A stretch of 64,000 bases of DNA from Plantago ovata (GCA_028274465.1 CM051458.1:87998085-88062084), one strand, 5' to 3'. Positions 26,413 to 38,885 are shown, numbered from the stretch's first letter. Notes: a model not told the origin generated them from the sequence alone. Numbers and translations: made by a program.

Positions 26413-26662
26413 ATAAGGCTCTGTTACTTTCGTCTGAAAATTAATTATTTTAAGTTCAGATCAGTTCAGTTCATAGTATTTTATACTACAAATTAAATAT
26501 TTTAAGTACAGTTCAGTTCATATTTGCCTAATAGTATTTTGTACTACAAATAAGTTCATTTCATTTCAGTTCAGATCCATTCAATTCAGTTAAAATCAGT
26601 TCAATTCAATTCAAATCAGTTCAGTTCTATTCTGTTTAACTGAAAATAACATAGACTAAGTG
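26413..26662. repeat. GTTCA-rich MITE-like element, copy 1
   Basis: The left end is AAGGCTCTGTTACTTTCGTC and the right end is TGAAAATAACATAGACT, an imperfect inverted pair. The interior is a low-complexity run of TCAGTTCA words plus an ATAGTATTTTATACTACAAA motif. The same ends and motif recur at 36.86, 37.33 and about 63.2 kb. Confidence 0.55.
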
Positions 26663-26869
26663 ATGTAGTAGTAAATAGATATTATCATCTTAATTATGAG
26701 ATTAAAAAAATTGCGGGCGGGCGGGCGTTTTGAAAAAATGCAGTGAATTAAATATCAAGATTCAAGGTAGTGGGTGGACCATCTACATCAGTCATCTCAT
26801 AATTAATATAAAACATTTTATGAATTATTATATCACGAGAATTCCATCCCGTTCCATTCCATGATTTTC

Positions 26870-27370
26870 AAGTCGTCTTATTAAGAAAAAGTAGACACTA
26901 TTTTACTAAAACATTTGAATTTTGACATTTTAAACGGTCCACTAAAGTTACAATATTTCATTTAGTTATTATATTTGGAAAAATTATAATAATTTTATAT
27001 TAAATCAACACATTTCAGTTGTCACCGATCATCAATAAAGTCAAATCAACTCTCAATATTAATATAACTCAATATTTAACATTTCTCCTTATTTTCTATG
27101 TCTAAAATTAAATGGTGCAACGTAGACGGAGGGAATATATACTTCCTCCATAAACTTTTGTAAAAAGTACCATATCAATTCATTAATTTTTTTATGTCCG
27201 ATTTAATTTTAAATTAAGTATGACTCATGATGAAAAAAAATAAAAATCATATTATGAAAGTTTAATTCTTATATTTTCATGATATTTTTAGAAATTATCA
27301 TTTTATTATCATTTATAATTACTTTAAGATTAAATCGAATATGAATAAAGTGAGGTTATTTTAAATTTCG
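26870..27370. repeat. Stowaway-like MITE fragments
   Basis: A GACGGAGGGAATATA end at about 27126 and a TACTTCCTCCATAAAC end at about 27141 resemble the ends of Stowaway elements. Neither boundary pair could be closed with confidence. Confidence 0.35.
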
Positions 27371-27784
27371 GGATAAAGTACATCTTCTCACTACTCCCCA
27401 GACCAAAATTAGTACTTGTTCAATAATTGTTTTTATAGACTCAAAATTCAGAAATTCTACTTGCTGGTGCTTCATGGAATTTATTCATCAAACTTTTTAT
27501 TATTGCTTTCATTATTGCTTTTTCTTCATTAAAATCTTAATGAACGCAATCTTTTGATTCTCTACATTTTGTTTGGAATTCCATTCCCAATTGGATGATT
27601 GTACTTTTAAATTAAGACTTATTTCCTGTTTCGCGTATTGTAAACTAAAGACATCGTACTATTTAGCTTTAATATATTTTCACTTTTCGAAAAAAAAGAA
27701 CGCAAACGTTTTTCTTATTGAAACAAAAACTACTTGTTTGGAACCAATTGTCAAACAATTGACGATTGGATTCCCCATCACCTC

Positions 27785-28490
27785 AGAAGTTGGGGGTTGG
27801 GCGGGATACACGGATATCGGGATTTCGGGCTCGAGAATTTCGGGATCGGGATAATTATTTGTCATCCCAATCCCGCCCGAAATAATGTCGGGATATTTCG
27901 GAAATGGGAATTCGGGATTCGGGCGGGAATTTCGGTTCCCATCTTTAGTTTTTGCTTTTTATAAGAAAAAATAAAAAACTCTTTTATACATGATGCATAA
28001 CATGTTTTTCTTCAATATATTGCTATTAATATACAAACTCAACATATTTTTCATCAATAGTAATCGTAATTGAGACATTAACCAACTAGTTTTAAACAAA
28101 ACAAAATAAAATCAATCAACCAACGACAAAACATAATTAAGAGGGAATGCAAAGTAACAAACTTAGTCCAACATCAAATTCAACAAACCATATAGCGTCT
28201 CTCGCAAACACAATAAACTAACATCTTTGGCCAAAATAATATTATTGTCTATTTTAATGAAATGAAAAGCAACAAAATTTAAAGAAACTAGTAGTAGTAG
28301 TATGTGAAAGTATATATCTAAAATACCCATTCGGGGGGCAAAATCAATCTCAATCTCATCCCAAACTTATCAACGGGAATCCGGGATCGGAACAAAATGG
28401 GATCGGAATTTTCGGGATCGGATTATTAGGGAAATCCCAATCGGGATCGAGATTTTCCCAAATTCCCATCCCAAACACCCAACCCTACCT
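27785..28490. repeat. Degenerate hAT-like element with G-rich ends
   Basis: The left end is rich in CGGGAT and TTCGGG words (GGGTTGGGCGGGATACACGG). The right end has their complements and closes with CCCAACACCC-like sequence near CCAAACACCCAACCCTA. The interior is AT-rich. The layout matches non-autonomous hAT elements, but I could not identify a target-site duplication, so the assignment is tentative. Confidence 0.4.
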
Positions 28491-28656
28491 GACAATCAAA
28501 TTTCAAAATTTTATTTTTATTTAATTAGAAAAGTATCAAATTTACATATACCTCGCAGAGTTCCAAAGAAGAATTACGTAAAACTTACATATTCCCTTCG
28601 CTTTTTTTATTCTTTACGTTTGTTGTTGGAATAAATAAATTAAGAGTGTTAGTGTG

Positions 28657-28766
<110 letters not shown>

Positions 28767-29002
28767 TTCATCATATATATATAATATTTCTATTTCATTT
28801 TAAATTTTTTAAATTGACTTTTTTTTAATGAACTTTAACCTTAAATTATTTCTAACCATATCACGAAAAATATAATAAAATTAAATATAGTTTATTATAT
28901 TTATGATGATATAGTTGAGAAGTAATTTAGATTCAAAATTAAAAAAAAAAAAAAATCAAGTTCGAAAGCTTAAAATTGAACAGATGGCCAAAGTAATATG
29001 TA

Positions 29003-29270
29003 CTATGTCCGTTCCTACAATTTACGCACTTTGACTTTTTCGATCAATTGTTTTCAACTTTAACTCTCGGTTACTATTAAACTATAAGTGTAAAATATAT
29101 AACGAGATGAAATTATATATGAAAATATAGATCCTAAAGTTTCATAATATAATTTTATTAAATATTTTATCATTATAGATTAAGAGTATTCAGGAGTTAA
29201 AGTTGAAAGTTGTTGACCGTAAAAGTCAAATTAAAGTGGATAATTTATAACGGGACAGAGATAGAGATAG
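29003..29270. mobile_element. Stowaway-like MITE
   Basis: The left end CTATGTCCGTTCCTACAA and the right end (ATAACGGGACAGAGATAG) form an imperfect terminal inverted repeat flanked by TA. The interior carries GACTTTTTCGATCAA near the left and AAAGTTGAAAGTTGTTGACC near the right. Confidence 0.6.
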
Positions 29271-30447
29271 TATGGTGTTTACTGTTAAGTGAAGTACTTT
29301 AGTATAGTGGTAGGACTTATAATAAAACTATAAAAGTGTGAGAAAAAATTTACTATTCCGTAAAATATATAACATAAAGGATTTGAAAAAATAAATAATA
29401 AAGAAATACGCAAAGAGTAAAAAAAATAACACAGAAAAATAATATTTAATTACCACATGATACAGCATTGACACCAACATATTATTATTATATATTTAAA
29501 GTCTATAATAACCCACAAATTGTCCATGCGCGCGTGGAGACTTAGTCGGTAACATTTCCCCCTACTTTGCTCGATTTCTTTCCGAATTACGATCTTCCTC
29601 ATTTACTGGACCCTTAAGCTTCTTCTCTTGAGTTGAGCCCATCATTCTCCATCATCTAATCTGCCGCTCTCTGTTCCTTCTCCTCCAAGCCTTCTTCACC
29701 ATTCGTTCACTCCGCCCGCTTGATTCGCAGAGGATATCTTACCAAAATTAATCAATTAATACGGTGTCTTCAAATCTTCTCACGCTAACGGAGCTAGAGG
29801 GTTTCTCCGATCCTTACAATCGCACCGGAGAAGGAGCCATCGGATGTCCGCGATGAAGAAGAAGAAGAAGAGACTGAAGCCCCAATTATGTCAATTCCGA
29901 TTTAACCACGACCACAGTTCGAGTCGGAGAAGAGTCCAATCTGATACTGGGTAAGCGAATCTTATGCTGGATAAACGTTTTGCGATGTGATTCAACCCTT
30001 AGTAATTCCAAGTATCTGATAATTGTTCCTGCTACTTCACCTTGTTCTGAGAATTCACATTGGCCTAAAAGCATACTCCATACTTCACTGATCGGAATAA
30101 TGCCTTTATTTTATTAAATGCCGCTTGGAATGTGTTAACAGCATTGATTTGGTATATTAGATTAGATGATATTAGTTAAATACCACTAAAACTGCATGTT
30201 GCAATGGCTTATTTGAAGTAGAAATTGCAGTAAAGGTGTTTGTAAAACCAACTTTAGATCAGTTTCAGCTTAAAATGAGCTTCAACTACCTGTTTTTTAC
30301 TTGTAAATTTCAGCACAGCAATTAGTATGCAAAGGTTTTGCAACAAGGCACTTAATTAGATCATGATTTTTGTAGCCTTCTCTGATTTCACATCTTTTCC
30401 AACATAACTGTGTCCTATCATCATGATTATTGTTGTTCCTGTTTCAG

Positions 30448-30634
30448 CTTTCATATGGTCATTTGTTCCTGTGCTACCGATCGCCTCCATGCTCATCAAT
30501 GTCGTCTACCTATCAATTGGAACTGTTTTAGGGATGTGTATATGGTGTAAGAGCTCATGGATACTGATATTCATCAGATTATTAAGTCGTCGCAGCCTCT
30601 TTCAAATGATCATTGCGAGAACTTTATATTCCAG
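30448..30634 (+). pseudogene. MAP kinase exon fragment with in-frame stop
   Basis: Between a TTTCAG acceptor-like edge and a GT after 30634, one frame reads LPINWNCFRDVYMV, then TAA at 30548-30550, then [20 protein letters not shown] and HCENFIFQ. In plant MAP kinases the matching stretch has a tyrosine where the stop is (…DVYLVYELMDTDLHQII…). This maps to the kinase hinge and helix D region. The IIKSSQ and LSNDHC words point to group C (MPK1/2/7-like). The island's right edge falls right after FIFQ, where an exon could end. No catalytic loop (HRDLKPxN), TEY motif or N-lobe was found nearby, so this is an isolated fragment and cannot make a kinase. Confidence 0.75.
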
Positions 30635-31554
30635 GTAGCGATCTCTTTATTTCAATGTTATTGTGTTCATTTAGTTGTAATGTGTGTGAAACGTGCACTC
30701 TGAGATATAGTTGTGTCATGATTCTGCTTAATTTGTCAAACTATGACATAAGGTCCCTGGGACATTTTCATGTATGGACTAAATAGGAGAAGGAAATACT
30801 CCACTACTAACATTTATAACTCCGTAAGCTTGCAAACAGGAAAGCTTTTAATCTCGTTACTTGTAAGACAACAGAATAGACTATTGCCAATGCTGCTAAA
30901 AGTTTGCTTTTATATCGTCACTGATTTGTCTGATGATGGAAACTTACATGTTGCGAGGAGTCTGTTCTGAGGGTGTTTATTATAATAAAAGTTATAATGT
31001 AATAATGGCAAGGGTTTGGAGTGCACTATAACGACAAACTAAAACAAGGATTTTACATGACATAGTTTTAGATTTTTTCTGCTTCTGGATAACGACTCTA
31101 GAACTGAGTTTGTGGTCCATATTTGATTGTTTATTGGTAACCTTTTTCCTGTTTTAACTAGATGTAGGACGCGTTAAAGATACATATTTGATGGATGAAT
31201 ATTACTAGACTAATATCCAATAAAACAGAATATCACCTGCTTATTCTCTCAGAAAATTTCTGTAATAATAAGCTTAGGTTTCTCATTTCAGTAATAATAA
31301 GACTGTAATTGAATGTAAAGTTATCTTGTATGGAAGTGTGAAAATATAATGTTGTTCTATATCTTAGTTACATCATTGGGGAAGTTGGTCTATTTTGAGT
31401 AGCTGGAAAACAAGTTTTGTTTTTATCTGATCTGCTTTCTATGTTTATACTCTATGTAGGTATCAAGTTCAATCCCGTATCCTCCACCACTCAACCGAGC
31501 TAGGGTTCTCTCACTCCTGAAGAAGAAGTTCAACAACAGTTTCTCTCGCTCAAC

Positions 31555-31632
31555 ATGAGGGCCAAGTGGAAGAAGAAGCGTATGAGGAGATTGAAGAGGA
31601 AACACTGAAAGATGAGACAGCGATCCAAGTAG
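31555..31632 (+). pseudogene. Ribosomal protein eL41 copy with premature stop
   Basis: The 26-codon stretch begins MRAKWKKKRMRRLKRK and, after two damaged codons, continues KMRQRSK and ends in TAG. That is the full length of eL41, a 25-residue basic protein of the cytosolic large ribosomal subunit. Codons 17 and 18 read CAC and TGA where the family has two arginines, so translation would stop after 17 residues. Both changes fit CpG decay (CG to CA, CG to TG). The preceding 100 bases look like a 5' leader (GCTAGGGTTCTCTCACTCC). The locus is therefore a pseudogene. Whether it arose by retroposition or DNA capture is not shown. Confidence 0.85.
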
Positions 31633-33700
31633 AGGCTCTGTTTGGTCACCATCGTCGGCTGCGCTAGGGTTTCATTTTCCAGAATCGTTTTCAGGTTTAT
31701 CTATTTTGAGTTTTTGATATGCAATAGTTCGATTTACTGCTTTTGGAACTATTGTTTTGCTAGAATGACTTTCCAATCTAATGAGATTTTGTTGCTGGAA
31801 TTATCGATTAAAAAAATATATATAGGTATCAGGCTCCATCAAATGCAGCTCAAGCTATACATCAGTACATTTACCAGCCGCAACAACAGCCTCCGCGACA
31901 AACACATCAAGAGTACAATGCTGGGAATAGAGGTAATAAAATGAAAGTTGATTCAGAGAAAACTGAATTTTAGTTGTTAGTAAATTGTGTATTGGATCTG
32001 TGTTTTGAAGAAAATTTTCTAGGAAACCTTTCTTGTTCATCTTTTGTCTTGCTTTCTTATTCTATGATTACTTGTACTACAATGATATGATATGTCTGAA
32101 TTTGCAGTGGTTTAGATTCTTGATTCTATGAATTTTGGTGTACTTGAATAAAGAAACGCAACGCAAACCTTTGACTTTCAGTTTTCAGTTTCCCCCCTCA
32201 GTTGCACCTGAAGTAGTGATCTGTTGAAATCTCACTTGCGAAAACTAGCTCAGCATAAGTTTAGGAATCGCATGGTGAATTCACTGATTTGGTCAGTGAA
32301 TATTCTACTAAATTTGTGTTATCAAAGCAAAAGATATCGTCTTTGATTCAATTCAGATTGAGACATAGAATTTGGCTATACAATTCCTTGATTTCATGCT
32401 TTGATGATTGGTCCGAAATGCTTGTCCTTCTCTATGCAGAAACAACTAAGATTACTAAATGGGCTTCTCATTTGAATGCCATATTTAAGGTTTGCTGGAG
32501 GAAGGAACGTATCTAACTTAATAATACAGTGAGTTGTCATATACCTGTGGCGAACATTTTATGTTCTTGGTTTAGTATAAGCCAATTATTATACTTGATT
32601 TTGGTTATATGGTTTGTACAAAGACAAGCATTGATGCTGCTAACTACACATTTCATCATGATTAAGGTGTCCTGGAGGTCATTGTTAAAATCTTTTAGAA
32701 TAAAGGCGGAGATTCGTGCAGAATCTGACAGCAGTGCTTCATGGCTTAACACCAAGTGCATTGTGGATCAGAGTATCGGTAGTTTAGCTGGTAATTATTT
32801 CTAAATTTTGTATGTTTAGGTGTGTATTAATAATAATGTTTCTGAAAATACTTTTGTAAAGCAGAGTAGAAGGGGCTGTTTTAGTTTGCCAAGGTACTAT
32901 GTGGTTCATTTGGCGTGCGAGGAACAAAGAATTATACAGAGGTGATAGGTGTGACCCAAAATAAGTGCTAGATTTGATTAAAGTCAACCCTTGGCATTGG
33001 CTGAGTAAAAAATGGTTGCTTAGCAAAGTTGTATGGTATGACTTCATGTTTTATGTACAACTGATTGTTTGAGTTAGTTGAAGCCAGCTTTGGTTGTTAG
33101 AGTTAGTTGGTAATACTTTTTACTCAAGTGTTGGAGATATTAAAGCGTTCGGTTTATTTGTTGATGTTTACAGATTGTGGGGCAGCTTTTTCGTGCATAT
33201 TTTGAGTTGGTTGTGTTTTACTGAATAAGAAGATGACTCAAAATTTGAATCTATGGAGTTGTGTGATGTGGTTGAATTGCATTTGTCAGCGTCGGAGCCG
33301 GCTGCCTGGCTCCTTCTTTGGCTATGATTCTGCTTGCTTTGGTGAAGTATTGTGTTGGAGTTTCGCTAAAGGAGGAGGTGTGTGAGGATTGATGGGTTCA
33401 GGTTTGTTGTGAACATGCATTTTTGTTGGTTTCGACTCAGGCAAATGAAGCTTCATGACATTGTGTTGTATCTATTTTGTCTTAATTTAATCTTGCGGTT
33501 ATTGTTGATAGATGAATGTGTATGTTCGATGAAGAAATGTGTTGTGGTTTGCTACAGCTTTGGGCAGCGTGGTGAGCTGTTTAAGGTTATACTTGAGCTT
33601 AGATGATAAATCATGTTCAAGATTGTGAGCGAGGAGGTGTGTGATGCAGTTGGGTTCAGGTTTTGTTGTGTAATCTCTGCTAATGTTTTCAAATCTGTGC

Positions 33701-34665
33701 AGTGTGGTGACTTGAAGTTTTGTCAATGATTTGTTAATTTTCATTTCTGGGTATTTGGTTCACTGGACTGGAGCATACTTTTTGGTTGGATAGCATATGG
33801 CTTTGTATAATGTTTCTTGGTAGTATATTGTTATATTGAGTTACCTAAGTCACTTAAGTTTGTAGTAATTTGCGATGAAGTGATAACCAAAATTACCCCT
33901 TGGCCAGCTCAAATAGGACTAATAGGTAATACATATAGTACTAGATAGATAGATGATAAGGTAGTCAAAATCAAATTCCAACCTTGAACACTTAAAAAGA
34001 TGATTATTTTGGACTTTGGCGTGCTTGATTGAATTGGTTGTATGAGGTTAAAGCTTATTTCGTAGAAGAAGTGTGGTTGAGAGTGCGAGTGCCTATCAAC
34101 GCTTTTGTGTATCCTCGTACTTGTAAGTTGTAACTTGCATAATAATTTTAATTTTAAGTAATAAATATTTTTGCAGCTTATAAAAAAAAATCATTTCAAT
34201 TTCAAGGTGTTGTATACTTGTATGTTTGTAATTGATTTTGATCTATTGTATTTTTATGTTTCAACATTTGTTTTAGAATTAAACATTTTTTAAGTTCATT
34301 ACCATTGTATTTACGTCTGACATTGTTCTAATTTCTAATAAAATAACTGTAATCACGATTATAACAGTTTAAAAAGAATACGTGAACATAGCACGTAATA
34401 ACACGTGTAGCGTGTTACGCGCGTATAACACATAAATTACATGTCAGCTTTAGCAAATGTGACATTTAAATGGTTAACTAACAAACTGTGTGAATTAAAT
34501 AGGACAAAATTGCATTCAAAATACAATAATGGTTTACGAGAAGACCATAGAAAATGTGTTAAACGTATTATTTGATTAGTATTACGCAAAATCAAGTAAT
34601 TATTGGAGAATTTTCATTAAATAGACCATAATAAAAGTACAAATTATTATCGAGAAAACCATAGC
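33701..34665. other. AT-rich intergenic DNA before the Helitron-like end
   Basis: No gene is visible. A second hairpin, TAACACG-TGTAG-CGTGTTA, lies near 34400-34420. The words AATAGACCATAATAAAAG and TTATTATCGAGAAAACC near 34620-34660 also occur in similar form near 6330-6375. Confidence 0.4.
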
Positions 34666-34694
34666 ACACGCGTAGCGTGTCACTTAAGTTCTAG
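34666..34694 (+). mobile_element. Helitron-like 3' terminus
   Basis: A 6-bp stem, ACACGC-GTA-GCGTGT (34666-34680), is followed after ten bases by CTAG at 34691-34694 and then T. A short GC-rich hairpin about 10-12 bases before a terminal CTRR, with insertion before T, is the defining 3' end of Helitrons. The 5' TC end could not be located, so the length and content of the element are unknown. Confidence 0.55.
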
Positions 34695-35159
34695 TTATAT
34701 ATAATTGTCAAATGAAAGAAGTCGAAACCAAGACTATAATTTACCCCCAAAAAATCCAATTAAGAGACAAAATTGAGATATCGGTACGTGCCAAATGAAG
34801 TCATTATTATATGGTGCAAGTGTGTAACAACGACTAGCCCCTACTCCCAAGCCAATCAGGAATCTTTGATTACATTACATCAGATTACTAATCACTTATT
34901 AGTTGGACATGTAAATGTAAACGGAATTAAATGGTTCGATTCTAAAATCTGAAACGTGCTTTAATTTTTCACCACCGAAAGAATAAAGATCGTTACATTT
35001 TTTTTTTTTTTTAAAGATCACATAACTACACAATTGTGATTTGTGACATATACCAGAACATGCTAATAAGTTTTTTTTTCTAACATTACTAATAATCTCG
35101 TGTAGATTAGATATATCACTCTATGTCTTTTTTAATGGAAATTCATTAATTTTAGGCTG

Positions 35160-35310
35160 CCCTTAGTTTAATTCAAATTTATTTAATTAAATTCAATTCA
35201 AATATTTTCAATTGTTTTTATATTAGTTTAGTTTTATGCATTCTAATTCAATTTTATTCTGTCATGATAAATTCAATCCATTCTATTTAGAGTTTAGACA
35301 AAGATAACCT
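35160..35310. repeat. GTTCA/ATTCAA-rich MITE-like fragment
   Basis: Low-complexity ATTCAATTCAA words between a GCCCTTAGTTTAATTC-type left side and ACAAAGATAACCTAG on the right resemble the interior and right end of the 26413-26662 family. The boundaries are uncertain. Confidence 0.35.
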
Positions 35311-35840
35311 AGAATTTATTATTCGGTTCCTCACTCCCGCATGATATGAAGAGTCGTGGTAGACTTCTCAGCCCAACTTTTATAGCAACAAAATGGTGGG
35401 CCTCTCTAATATCGTCTACTTCTACTACTAGTAGTACAAGAATTAATGCTTGCCAATCACAAAAACTTTCCAAACAAATTCATACAGCGTGACATGGCAT
35501 TAAACCACTTGTTATGCTACTCCACTTCTTGGCCCTTCTTTTATTCCCACGTGTTTTTTTTCAACACTTAAAAACTTCATATTTTCACAACCAGACCCCC
35601 TTTTATTATGTTACTGTTGTGTGGATCGATCTATGCACATCTACTTCATATATCAACTCTATTCCACTCAACCATATTATAACTCTTGATACCAGAGTGT
35701 GTTCGGGGTCACATTTGACCCATTTGACTACTATAAGTTTATTTGATCTAATAACTTGACTGATTTGATAAGTTATTATATATAGTTTATTAAAATATAA
35801 AGTGACCCACCAATTAAAAGTCACCTCATTTTACCAAATA

Positions 35841-36075
35841 CTTATTCCGTTTCATTAATAACTTCCTAAATGAACTATTCATCGCGACCTTTGATCACGT
35901 ATAACTTCTAAATTACATTAGAGAAAAATATAATAAAATTATATTATGAAATTAAATGGAGTATTTTCATAATTAAATTTTAATTTATATTGATATAGTT
36001 TACTTTTAAAACTATATATGGTCAAAGTTCACGATTAATAGTCCCCTTAAAAAATTCTTAATGAAACGGAGTAAG
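35841..36075. mobile_element. Stowaway MITE, 235 bp
   Basis: The terminal inverted repeats CTTATTCCGTTTCATTAA and TTAATGAAACGGAGTAAG are nearly perfect and are flanked by TA on both sides (35839-35840 and 36076-36077), the Stowaway/mariner target duplication. There is no coding capacity. Confidence 0.8.
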
Positions 36076-36077
36076 TA

Positions 36078-36857
36078 TACACCAGATACACCTTTTTTCT
36101 ACTGGTGAGTTGTAAACCAAGTGTAATCATTTAATAGGCTATTGTGTTTCCATACACAGAGAGATAGTGACATAGTCCTCACATGTAGGCAGTAGGTAGT
36201 CTCATGTTTTTCACATTTCATTTTATGATACCATCTCCATGCTTTGACCTTTTAAGGTCGTACTCCACTAACTTCCTTTACAAACTCTTATTGAGTTGCT
36301 AATTTACTGCTCTTTCATCCTCTATTTTTCGTTAATTTTATCACTCTCTTAAAATTATTATTCATTTTATTGAAAAACATTATATGAATTCTTTTTAAAA
36401 TTAAAATACTTTAAAATAAATATTACAAGAAATTCTAAAATTAAAAATAAAAATTGTTACATATACGCATATACCTTCCCCCCCCTAAATAGCCACTTTG
36501 ACTAAAAAATTGACACCCAAGTAATGGTAACTTTTATATTTATTGTGTAACTTTTAATTTCCGTGATTGTGTTTTTTATTTTAAAATCTATTGTGACATT
36601 TTTAAAGAAATCGTACATATAGACCCTTTTTTAGAGTCGTTTATTACATCTAAATTCTTCTTAGATCAAATATTACATTTTATACCTTTGTTAGATATAT
36701 TAATTACATCCAATACCCAAAAAAATAGTAGTTAGGGCTCATCTCAACTACGAGGCCCATTGCGCCTCCGCTGGATACACAACTTGGGACATAAGGAGTT
36801 GCATCTCTAATGGAGATCGTCTTATGTTAATACGCGTTGTTTCTCTTATACCAACTT
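36078..36857. other. Intergenic DNA
   Basis: No gene or complete element is recognised in this stretch. Confidence 0.35.
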
Positions 36858-36978
36858 AGCCTCCGTTCTTTTCATGTGTAAATTGATTATTTTAAGTTAA
36901 ATTCAAATTTGCTTAATAGTATTTGTACTACAAATAAGTTCAGTTCAGACTTTTTCAGACGAAGATAACAGAGCCTTA
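36858..36978. repeat. GTTCA-rich MITE-like element, copy 2
   Basis: A short copy with left end TTAGCCTCCGTTCTTTTC and right end GAAGATAACAGAGCCTTA, an imperfect inverted pair. Inside are AATAGTATTTGTACTACAAA and TAAGTTCAGTTCAGAC. Confidence 0.55.
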
Positions 36979-37329
36979 ATCACCAATGACATGTATGATT
37001 AGAATGAAAAAAATAAAATAAATAAACTTAAGTTATTTTATGGTATTCTAAACAAATTTAAATGGAATTAAATTGAATTCATTTGAACCCAATTAAGTTG
37101 AAATGATCTTAACTGAATTGGAAATTGTGTTTTTGTATTTTCATCTAAAAAAATTGAATTAAATTTGAATTTATTTGTAGTTCAAAAATTAATTGAGCAC
37201 ATATATGAACTGAATTTAATGCATATGAATGTAAATGAATTAGACCGGATATTTTTCAAATGAAAATAACAAAGCTTAAAGTGTAAGTGATGAGAGATGT
37301 ATAGTATAAGAGTTGATTGTTAATTTATA

Positions 37330-37570
37330 AGAATCTATGCTCTTCGTCCGATAAAACATCGTTTTCAATTTAGTTGAAGTTCAATTCATTAAGACTCTAA
37401 AACTCATTATTTTGAGTTCTGTTCAGGTTCATTCAGTTCAGTTCAGATTTGCCTAGTTGTATTTTATACTACAAATAAATTCAGTTCAATTATGTTCAGT
37501 TTAGTTCAATTCTGTCCAGTTCAGTTCAATTCTGTTCTGTTCTGTTCAGACGAGAAAAACAGTTTCTAAA
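37330..37570. repeat. GTTCA-rich MITE-like element, copy 3
   Basis: It contains the family motif TAGTTGTATTTTATACTACA followed by a long run of CAGTTCA and TTCTGTTC words, and it ends CAGACGAGAAAAACAG. The left end near CTCTTCGTCCGATAAAACAT is diverged. A further diverged copy may occupy about 37020-37280. Confidence 0.45.
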
Positions 37571-38599
37571 TCTACCCTGTTCAATTATTTAACTTTACTT
37601 TAATTATTTAATATATTAAAAAATAATTGGTTCAATTTTCTTTCTTTTAATATACTCCCATTTCTAACTTCAATTTCAAGGTGCAAGTGGAAGTCATTTT
37701 GAAGTGTCAAACTTGAGATGAAAGACCAGCTTGCCGACTACACCACTACACCAGGGAGATTTTGATCTTCTGGCTGTATTTGAAACGTGTACATCGGCGC
37801 CCGACTTTGGGAGTGTACTGTGGACCAAATTAAGCAAATTCTTTGCATTGGCTTGGTCGACTAGATTAGGCATTTAAACCCGTAATTGAATGTCACCTTG
37901 AGAACCATCTTTTAGTTTGAGCATTTATTATACTTCATTTTTTAATAAAATTTTATCCAATTTTTTTAAAAAAAGTTAATAATAGTATGATTAAATTTAA
38001 AGTGGAAAATGAAATGAATGCTCCGAAGTCGGATTGGAGGACCAAAACCAGACCCGACGAAGGGAGAGTACGCGAAAGAAATTTTTAATAACTTCTAAAT
38101 TTCTAATAGTAATAAATACAACGAAACACAACAAGTGTATAACAAACTTAAATGCCACAGGCCACAACACACCAATTTTACGAGGAACAGAATAATTGTT
38201 GTTAAAAACCCAAATCATACAAAATAGCGGAAAAGTTTTCTATGTATTAATTAATTGATCAATTGAAAAACTTACAAAAATCCTAACCGAATGCTCCTAT
38301 TTATCCATGATAAATTGGCCTATTTCTTTTTTTCTTAAGGATTTACAAATTGAGGTGATGACACAAATGAGATGTACTAAGCTAACATTGATTTTGATCC
38401 AAAAGCTAAGAACCCCGAGTAGAAAATAGCTCAAAATAGTACTTTCTCCATTCCAAAAAAAATGTCATAGTTTGACTTTTTTTGCTCCAAAGCTTTTAAC
38501 TTTGACTCTCAATTAATCTTAAACTATAATGATAAAATATTTAACGAAATTATATTATAAAAATATAAAACCTAAATTTTAAAGATTTAAAACAGTCTC

Positions 38600-38885
38600 A
38601 AATTTTATTACGGCTCCGATCTAATCGGTGCTTTTACAACTCTGATTAATCAGAGCTGTAATAGCTCTGGTATAGCTCTGGTACTCGAACTATTAAGAAG
38701 AATAAGAGAAAAAATAAATAATAAAAATAAACCCAATAAGGCTAAGGCCTTATTTGGTTGTGATGAAATGAATAGGGCAAAAGAGTTGGTCAACATTTTT
38801 GGGAAAACCAGTGTAATTGTTGAACTAACATGGGTTTATATGTAATTAGGACTCTAAATAGGGGGTTCAGATGTAAAAACCCCTA
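38600..38885. repeat. Diverged relative of the 58552-59432 element
   Basis: It has the same kind of CTCCGAT/AATCGG and CAGAGCT words (38610-38685). These are followed by GGGTTTATATGTAATTAG and GGGGGTTCAGATGTAAA, which parallel the right side of the element at 58552-59432. The boundaries were not resolved. Confidence 0.4.

Larger units (their letters stand above)
29600..33700 (+). other. Mosaic of gene-like fragments without a continuous reading frame
   Basis: This interval has exon-like islands on the plus strand bounded by AG|…|GT-type edges, but no chain of frames connects them. They include a GC-richer leader and Lys-rich start near 29600-29950, the MAP-kinase fragment (30448-30634) and the eL41 copy (31555-31632). 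A Gln/Pro-rich exon-like piece lies at about 31828-31932 (YQAPSNAAQAIHQYIYQP). Pieces near 32666-32792 and 32880-32960 contain MWFIWRARNKELYRG, which resembles the tail of plant LINE polyproteins. A short duplicated passage, GAGGAGGTGTGTGA, lies near 33372 and 33631. I read this as a decayed patchwork, possibly transposon-captured. A non-coding RNA gene is the alternative. Confidence 0.5.

Noticed and set aside
27573-27964. Overlapping frames with Gly/Ile-rich translations
   Set aside because: They are produced by the CGGGAT-type repeats of the hAT-like element on both strands.
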